Part shown: piece by piece, positions 9,584-18,800 of the stretch
Position numbering within the stretch: the stretch's first letter is position 1
How the letters are laid out: the number at the start of each line of letters is the position of its first letter
DNA from: CAYMFD01 sp964389475
Lineage (GTDB): Bacteria > Bacteroidota > Bacteroidia > Chitinophagales > Saprospiraceae
Direction: 5' to 3'
NCBI GenBank assembly: GCA_964389475.1
Contig: CAYMFD010000004.1
Coordinates: forward strand, 4,794 to 68,793
Length of the DNA stretch: 64,000 nucleotides
The notes under the pieces: generated by a model
Databases searched by the model: none
Told to the model about the DNA's origin: nothing
Seen by the model: only the letters and a program-made list of their open reading frames with translations
Position numbers and translations under genes: made by a program

Positions 9584-9782
9584 CTTAGACAGGCATTATT
9601 ATACAACAGTACGACCGAGATCGATGAGCTGTATCATCTAGGTGCGAATATACACCCATACACGATAGGGACACAAGATCGGCAAGGTATCCCTACTCAC
9701 GACGATATAAAATTGTCAGGGCATAGAAATAATGTGAAAACCAAGTAGAAAAAGTAATGCATATCGTTGTAAAATGGTCTTA

Positions 9783-9823
9783 GAAAAGCAAAAAGGTCTA
9801 CCCGCCAATGACGGATAGACCTT
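9783..9823 (-). terminator. Intrinsic terminator of the 3699-residue protein gene
   Basis: AAGGTCTA (9793-9800) pairs with TAGACCTT (9816-9823). After one mismatch the stem continues with CCG/CGG around a 7-base loop. On the minus strand the hairpin is followed by TTTTTGCTTTT, 37 bases beyond the stop codon. Confidence 0.8.
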
Positions 9824-9859
9824 CTGTACTATGTAATTAAATGCTGAGTGGCCTTGGGC

Positions 9860-12800
9860 CTAGTCTAGCAATATCATTTTCTGCGTCATAGTAGACTTAC
9901 CATCAGTGACGGTATAGTAGTATAAGCCTGCTGCATGTAGGTCTGACCTACTTATAATCACCTTATTGACACCAGGGTAGCATGTCTCCGTCATCGTCTT
10001 GACGACCTTACCAGCTACGTCTGAGATCACTATCTGGACCTGACTAGTCTCACTTACAACTACCCCTATCTCAGTCATATCTGACCATGGGTTAGGTGCA
10101 TTCTTTATGAGTGACATATCGGCACCAAGTGCTGCTGAACGCAACTCGACAGGCACAACGTCAAGTTGCTCGCCTAGGTAGACCTCAGAAGGAATATCAT
10201 CTGCCAGCGTATAGCTACGAGACAACTTGTCTGCATCTTGTGAGATAGCAAATAGCGCATCACCTGCCTGGATCGAAGTACCACTAGCATTGATCCAACT
10301 GATCGCTAACTTTTCATTATCGTAGTAGTAATCATCTGTGGCGATATCAATATTTACTGCCTCTACGTCTATCAGGCCTGGCACATTTAGCACCAGCTGT
10401 AGACCTCTCATATCCAGATCTCTACTAGCTGTAAATACGATCTGCCCATCGACTAACTCAGTCTCTAGCCAAGTCGCACTGCGGCTATCAGCAAGCCTAT
10501 CGCCACGTAGACCTACATCTACAGAGCCATTGACATCACCGATCTTGACAGCCGTAAAGTCGGCTACTACATCGTACTGTAGGTCGAGTATGAGCTTATC
10601 CTCTCTCGCCTCATAGAGTATCTCAGAAGGGTCATCAAAGGTCTGATAAGCATCCACCATCTTCCAAGATGTATTGTTGCTAAATTCTCCAGTGATACCT
10701 AGGATCAGCTGTCGTAGCTCAACAACGTCAGAGCCTGTAAGCGACTCACTATCGTTAATATCTGCTGCGAGGTAACTATACGGATCATCGAATCGCTGAA
10801 GACCTAGTATATGTCGCTGTATCAGGATCATATCTAGAGTAGAGACCCCTAAACGTGGATCATTATTATTATATGGCTTGACCATATAATCGCCACCTAC
10901 TGGCATATCACCAAATGCAAAGTGTCCTGCTGCATCTGTCATGTCATCTACTTCGCCGCCCTCAAGCTCTACATAGGTCTGAGGTAGTGCTGTACCTCGT
11001 ACAGTGAGCACATCACCGTTGATGCTAGCCATAGTCCTCGTACTAGGGCAGAACATACCAGGATCCTCAATTGTGATCAAAGTCTTACAACTATCCTCAA
11101 CAAGCTGACCATCAATGTACACTTGTAAGAAAATAGTGCTATCACCCAGATCTCCACACGAAAACGTAGATAGAGAGTCGCCTATAGCAGGTCCAAATGA
11201 CGCCGTCAATGATGAAGGGTCGTTACAACCAAGGTCAGTAATGAATAAGAAGTCATTGGCTGAAACTTCCAGACTTAGCGTATCAGGTATATCTACGAAA
11301 AGCTTAACACAGCGATATTCGATGGTATTAGTATCCTGAACTGAAACTACGTACTCAAACGTAGACTCATTCTGACACTCGTCTCGTGCAGTAATCGTGA
11401 TGTCATAAATACCTACAGGGTACGTACCATTAGGCGATGCGCTAGCTGGATTATCAGCGTGTGGACTATCATTAAATACTGTGTCTAGTGGAGAGCAGTC
11501 CATCACCGTAGCTGGGAAGGACAAGAACAGCTCGCAAGGCAGTGTATCAACGAAGAAGAATAAAGTATCACCAGCATTAGCCAGTGGGAAATTGATCACT
11601 GGAGCAGTTGTATCTATAATGGCGATACGCTGCCTAAACTGGAACTCACCCGGTCCAACCAAGTCAAATACTCCATCGAACTGACAGCTATCTACGATAT
11701 TCCAAATCGTCACCAAAGTATCAGGACATGAGCCTGGGTTACTGAAGAATGAAGTGTCAGTGACCGTAACAAGAGCACAGTCTATGTCAGCAGTGTCTAT
11801 GGTTACTGTGCCAGCACTTGGGGTCATACCACCGTTTGCCTCGCACGTAATAGTCGTGTCTGCTACTGGGAAAGTGATGTCGTCTATCGTAAACGGATCA
11901 TCATTACCAACATTGATAATCTGAGTAACCGTCTCTGAATTACCACTACCATCTGTCGCTGTATAGGTCCTTACTATTGTACCTATGCCACATACATTGA
12001 GACCAGAGGTATCAAGCGTGTCAACTATCACTAGCGGCGTAAACGAAGCACAGTTGTCGTCACTACTAATAGTCGGTAGGTTATTAGTCTCAAACTCACT
12101 ACAGTCTACATCTACTACTGGAGCAAAAGTAATAGTAGGTTTAAGCGTATCAAGTACCGTAACTGTTGTCGGGCACATAGCTACAGTATCCATACCGTCG
12201 ATAATGAATAGTGTAACCGTCTGAGGTCCTAGTGTCTGACACCCAAAGAAGGTACGATCAATACCCAGCGTAGGCACTCCACCACAACCTAGTGATGAGC
12301 CATTATTGACAAAGCTAGGATCGATGTTTACGACTCCTCCACCATTAAGATATACTGTGGTATCTACTGTAGAACACAAGGGTTGCGTATCGTCCTCTAC
12401 GGTAATCGTGGCTGTACACGTTGTAGTATTCTGACTATCATCTGTGACGAGTACCGTCACCATATTAGGTCCTAGATCCGTACAATCAAACGACCAAGCA
12501 GTAGGTGTAGTAGTAAAGTTGCCACAATTATCAAAAGTACCATTATCTACCTGACTGAAGTCTACAGAGACACTAGTGCCTGTGAGGCTTACTGTTATAT
12601 CTCTGAGATTACATACTGGAGCTATAGTATCGACTACAGTAACCGTAGCTGTACAATTTTGAGTCACATTACCATTGTCGTCTGTAATGTTAACTGTCAC
12701 TGTATTGGGGCCTAGGTTACTACAATCAAAATCAAAAGGAGTAACCTCTACGAGGGTAACCATACCACAGTCATCGACTGGGTTAGGTACGATCTCACTA

Positions 12801-15800
12801 CCAGAGGTCGAACCGTCGCCAGCAGCATCAAGGTATACCGTCACGTCTTGCGCATTGCAGGTAGGTGCGATATCCTCCTCGATCGTTACGGATGCCGTAC
12901 ATGTAGTAGAGTTGCCACTATTGTCTTGTACCGTGACCGTAAAGACCACGGGGGAAGACTGCGCATCAGCACAACCAAACTCTCCTTGACTAAGCACTAT
13001 AAAGTTGGGATCTACAGTACCACACACATCAGAGAACTGACTGAGTAGAAACTGCGTATCCAGAGTCGCTACTGGGGCACCATTAGTAATCGTGATCACT
13101 GGGTGTACTATTGGGTCAGGATTACACTCCGGACCTATTGTATCAACTACTGTTACTATAGCTGTACAGTTAGCGGTGACATTGCCGCTATCATCTGTAA
13201 TACTAACCGTCACTGTATTGGGACCGACATTACTACAGTCAAATGCATCCGGCATGACTGTCACTGACACCACTGTACCGCACTCATCGATTGGAGTCGG
13301 CACGATGTCTGAACCCAGAATAGTTGCAGATCCACTAGCATCAAGGTTTACTGAAATATCAATCGCATTACATACCGGTGCTATCTCTTCGTTGACAACA
13401 ACCGATGCCGTACATGTCGTAGCATTACCGTTGACATCCTCTACCGTGACATCAAATGTTACCGAGCCTGCAAGCGCATCGTTACAGTCGAATGTACCTT
13501 GACTAAGCGTGATGTTAGGTGCCACTCCGCTACATAGGTCGGTAAACTGACTGAGCAGAAACTGTGTGTCTAGCGTAGCTACTGGTGCACCATTGGTAAT
13601 GGTAATCACTGGGTGTACTATAGGGTCAGGATTACATACTGGTCCATCATCATCTAGTACAGTAACTGTAAATGACTGCTGTACACCTGTCATATTACAA
13701 ATCGATGTAAGCGTATAGGTCACCGTCGTAGTACCAGCCTGGAATGAACCACTAGCATTGTCACCGACACCCGCAACTGGAGCATCATTTTCGTATTGAG
13801 TAGTAAATGTCAAAACTCCAAGCTCTCCACATGGATTAGCGACAGGCTGTGGTACCGGTATATTGACTACCGTATCGCACTGACCAGGTATCACACCTCT
13901 AGTAATATTGGGTAGACTAGATAGAGTTAGTCCTGGACATATATCACAATATGTGAGGACTATAACAGCAGGATCAGCATCATCTTCATCACCGTTTTCG
14001 TTATTGACCGTGTTATCCGTATTAGTACCCGCCTGACCACCGTTGTCATTATTAGCGGTACTATCAGCATTACTATCGATATCTACAGCAGGGTTACCAT
14101 CACCATCTCGTGCTGCTGAGATCTCTGCAACATTGATATAAGCATCTGTATCATTACAAGCCTCTATTACAAGGTCGATAGATACTGTCACTGCACCAGC
14201 TACTACTATAGAAGGTATCGTAGTAGTGGCCGTATTATCAGCACTATTAAGCACCCATGCCGTACTACTAGGCGAGAGTGAAAATCCACATGGGATGTAA
14301 TCGGTAACCTCTACGTCGGTGGCATCTACATTACCTTGGTTGATCACTTCGATGTCAAATGTAACCACATCGCCTAGAGCGAATGGAGGCGTAGCACTCG
14401 TCGTCTTGCGAAGGGCAAGATCAAACAATGGTACGTCTGCCACATCGTAGTCATCCTCATCAGGGCCATCCTCTAAGCTGTCATCGTGCGGATCACCAGG
14501 GAATACGTCTCCGTCGTTATCAGGATTCATATCAGGTGTAGAGTCTGCGTCTACCGTATCGCCATTTTCATCTGTACTAGATTTAATCTCAGCGTAATTA
14601 AGCACTGTGCTAGGAGAAGCATCTGCGTTAATAGATAGCGTAATCGTCGTGACAGCACAACTATCTACGTCAGGTAACAATCCACCCACTGGCAGACCAG
14701 CGCCTGGCGTGAGATTCCTTGTAGCCATATTACCAGTCAATGTCCAATTAGCATCTGATAGCGTCAGGCCAGTAGGTATATAGTCTACGACCTCAACCTG
14801 CTCTACTATCGTATTTCCTTGATTACATACTGTGATATCAAAAGTCACTAGGTCATTAATACGTACGGGCAGTTGCGTCTGTACTGTGTTTAGCTGCTTG
14901 ATAAGTGCGACATCCATGAAGTCACACACCTCTTGTCTAGTCACCTTGATCGTCTGCTGACCTACGAACACTATAAAGTCTGGATTACTACTGCATGAGT
15001 CAACGATGGTCCAAGTACGTAAAACCTTGGCCAAAACTGTTGTATCACTAGGGAAGGTAGTAAAGATCGTATCTCTAAAGCCTACACCTACATTACTGCA
15101 TGTGCCACCGGCTCTGATTATGGGAGCCCCGAAACCTACTGGCAAGTTATCTGGCGTCAGACTTGCAAGATCTGCAATATCGCAGAGCATCGTATCTAGA
15201 TCAGCAGGGAAGCTGTCTCTTACAGGGTCAAAAGCATATGGATTCTGATACTCAATTGTAATCACCTGGTCGCAAGTAACGGTATCCGTCTGATCAAAAG
15301 CGATAAACCTTCTCATGATAGTACCTACTCCACAACCATCACGATTATCGATAGGGTCAAGCTCTTGTATAGTGACAGAGCACTGGTCTACCGCTGTAGG
15401 CATTCCAAACACGGTGAGGTCTGAGAAATCATCCATACAAGATCTCGTAATATCCGATGGGCAAGAGGTGATCACTGGCGGTATAGCATCCTGTACGAAT
15501 ACAGAAACCATACAACTATTACTGTTACCATTATCATCCCATACTGCGAGCTCTACCATGACGGAGTCACCGACTTCCTCACAACAGAACTCAACAAAAT
15601 CTGTATATGTCGTAGAGTTGAATCCGCATGTGTCGACATCGCCAACTCTACGTACTTTCATACTATCTATAGATCCGCAACCTACGAAACTGCCATCATC
15701 GAATGTACTGGCATACGCATAAGCTACGCCTTGCGCATTGATAGCTACGACGGTCTCCTGATCACAGATTACTGTAGGACCATCGAGGTAGTCAACGTCT

Positions 15801-18800
15801 ACCATTACTCGAATAGAGTCGCGATTACCGCAATCATCAGAGGCAAAATATAGTATCTCATTCATACCTATCGGCAAAGTAGCGATAGGGCTAGTCTCGA
15901 TAGCTCCATTTACTCTCACTATGATATCAGCCTGATCACCTAAGCAACCATCTGTAGCAGTTACTGTCGGTAATAGTAGAGAAGCCATACAGGTAGCGCT
16001 GTTAGCCAGCGCTGAGAAGTCATCTGGTATATTATCGAAGACTGGCTCACTATCGTCAAGCACCTCGATAATCTGTGTGTATTGAAGTAGTACCCCATTA
16101 GAGCACCATGCTTCGTAAATCGTGAAGTCTCGAGCATACTTGGTCGTACAGTCAATCTTACCCATACGACGTATACTAGATGATACGCCGATGTTACATA
16201 TACCTAGATCTATACCAGGCACTAGGTCTATGTTGCCTAGACGTGGATAGCCTGTCTCCTCAATAGCTGGAAAACCTACACCTACTGTATCAAAAGTACC
16301 GCAAGTAAGTTGTAGCGTATCCATAAGGTTAGGTGGGAATACCATGGAATCTAGCTGCGGTCTCTCTACCAAAATAATTGTAGAAGTCGGCTGCGATGCA
16401 TTACCGTATATATCTGTAGCTACGTATGCTACATCAGCACGTAATACATAGTTCGAGTCACAGTGTAATCTAGTCTCTGTGCGGAATGTCTCGACGATAC
16501 TACTCACAGGGTTATTACAATTGTCCATCGCCTGCGGCATGTACGTAGGCATGTCTGTGCATGATACAAATACTGTGTCGGGGACTTGCACTGTAGGTGC
16601 CATCTTGTCCTCTACCGTTATGGTTGTCCAGCATGAGTTGCTGCCACACCCGTCTATCAATTTAGCCGCGATCTGTTTTCCTATGTGTACATCGGTTAGT
16701 GTGTTGCCTGGGATGGCCTCTCCGTTCAATAGTAGCATTACGCTAAAGCCATCGTTAGGGTCTATAGGAGTCGAGCTAATAGTCTGTGGGGTGACTACTA
16801 TCTCACAATCGTGATTAAGTGATATGTTAAGTGATCCGTAGCAGCTCATCGTGGCGCCACCTGTACCTAGTCCTACTGGTAGGCTCGCAGGTGCTATGCA
16901 CGAGGTAGGATCCGTACTAGAGGCCTCAACAGCATATGCTATACCAGTTGCATTGGGCCACTGGACACTTACGCTAGGAGTGCCTTGACCTGATAACAGC
17001 GTACCACCGTTAGGCAGAGTCCAAGTATAGTCGCCTGATGCCAAACCAGAAGCAGTGTATGTAGTGGTTGCTCCTGCACAAAGTGATCGCTCACCAGCTA
17101 TATTTATATCTGGGTATACGCTAGCTGTGCCGCTGTATGACATGGTTGTGCCATTATTATCTTCTATATCAAAGCTATAGTCTATGCCATCCTGGTATAC
17201 TGCCGTAAGCGTATAAGTAGATACGCCAGAATTTACGCCTGTCTCTCCCAGGAACGTACCATCTAGATCTACCAAAGAACCAGGCGTACTAGCCGCATCA
17301 TAAATGTTACTTGATGACACTACCGACCAAGAGCTTCCAGGAGAAGAAGTCACCTCAAATTCTACCAAAAACAGGCCGTCCATGGACGTGGTGGCATTTG
17401 CTAGGCAAGAATCTCTTGTCAGTGTGAAAGCAGATAAGACTAGCATCGCTGGATCTTGGTCATCTTCATCATCCCTAGGATCAGCACCGATGTTATTATC
17501 CATTGAAGTATTGACCTGACCTCCGATATCATTACTAGGGATATCATCTGCTCGCGAATCAATGTCAAATCGACTTAGGTCTGCATCATTTTGATCTCTA
17601 TAGCCAGTGATCTCAGCTACATTGATCATTATGGTAGGTGCATCAACGTCGACTAATGTACTAATCGTAGTAGTATGCGACTGGTTGTATCCCAGACCAT
17701 CTGTAAAGGCTAGGGTCCTCGTAGCCACGCTACCGCCCTTATCATTCCAATCAGGATCTTGTAAGCTCAAGCCCTCCGGTAGGTAGTCTATGACATCTAC
17801 GGCATAAACTGGTACTGTACCCTGATTGGTAATTGTTATCTCAAATGTAGACACCTCACCCGCCACTGCTGCAGTACTAACCGCTTGCTTGACGAGAGCT
17901 AGATCTACCACATCAACGATTACATAAGCAGGATCATGATCGTCCTCGTCTATGGCACCGTTGTCAGATAGTAAGTTATCTCTCAGTGTATTGATCTCCC
18001 CACCTATATCATTAGATGGATTAGCATCAGGATCACTGTCAAAGTCAGATAATGTCAGCGTATGCAGTGCCACAGCCCTACTTATTTCAGCATACTGGAC
18101 TAGTTGTGATTCTTCAGACTCTCTTGAAATATCCAAGAATATACTATACGATTTACTTTGACCAGGCTCGAGGTCTTCTTGGATAAACATCCTGTAAGAG
18201 CCATTAATCTCATTCCAGCCTTGGCTGCGTATTGCATCAAACTCTAGGTCAGGATTATTGTAAACTATTAGGTCATACTCATCAGCTGTGACATTACCTT
18301 GGTTGTATACACTGACAAGGAATTCGACTGACTCACCCTTATGCCTCCGTATAGAGCCTACTAGCTCATACTTAAGCGCTAGATCAAATGCGACAACTGA
18401 TGCTGGATCATGATCATCCTCATCGAAAGCACCCGTATCAGATATTTCGTCATCACTTGCTGTATTCCAGTCACCACCATTATCATTATCGGGGTTACTA
18501 TCATAAGAAGAGTCGGTGTCCGTGGGATGGCCTCCTTGTAAATCACTTGCATCAGATATCTCTGCAACATTAATATAATCAGTACCACCACCATCTACGG
18601 TAAGGCTAAGTGCCACAGTCGTTGATGTACCGGGACTCAACTTATCCTTCACTCGATAGGTAATCATACCTCGCTCTCCTAACTCCCAAGCTGGATTTAG
18701 TGTCTCATCAAAGGTCATACTCGATGGTATGAAGTCTGTAATGATAATATCCTTGGCCGAGTAGTTACCTTGGTTGAATACCTCTATCTCGAAGTCTACC

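Noticed and set aside
9584..9859. Small gene or RNA between the CHAP gene and the giant gene
   Set aside because: Only a possible -7 box and the terminator are visible. No open frame with a plausible start is present.
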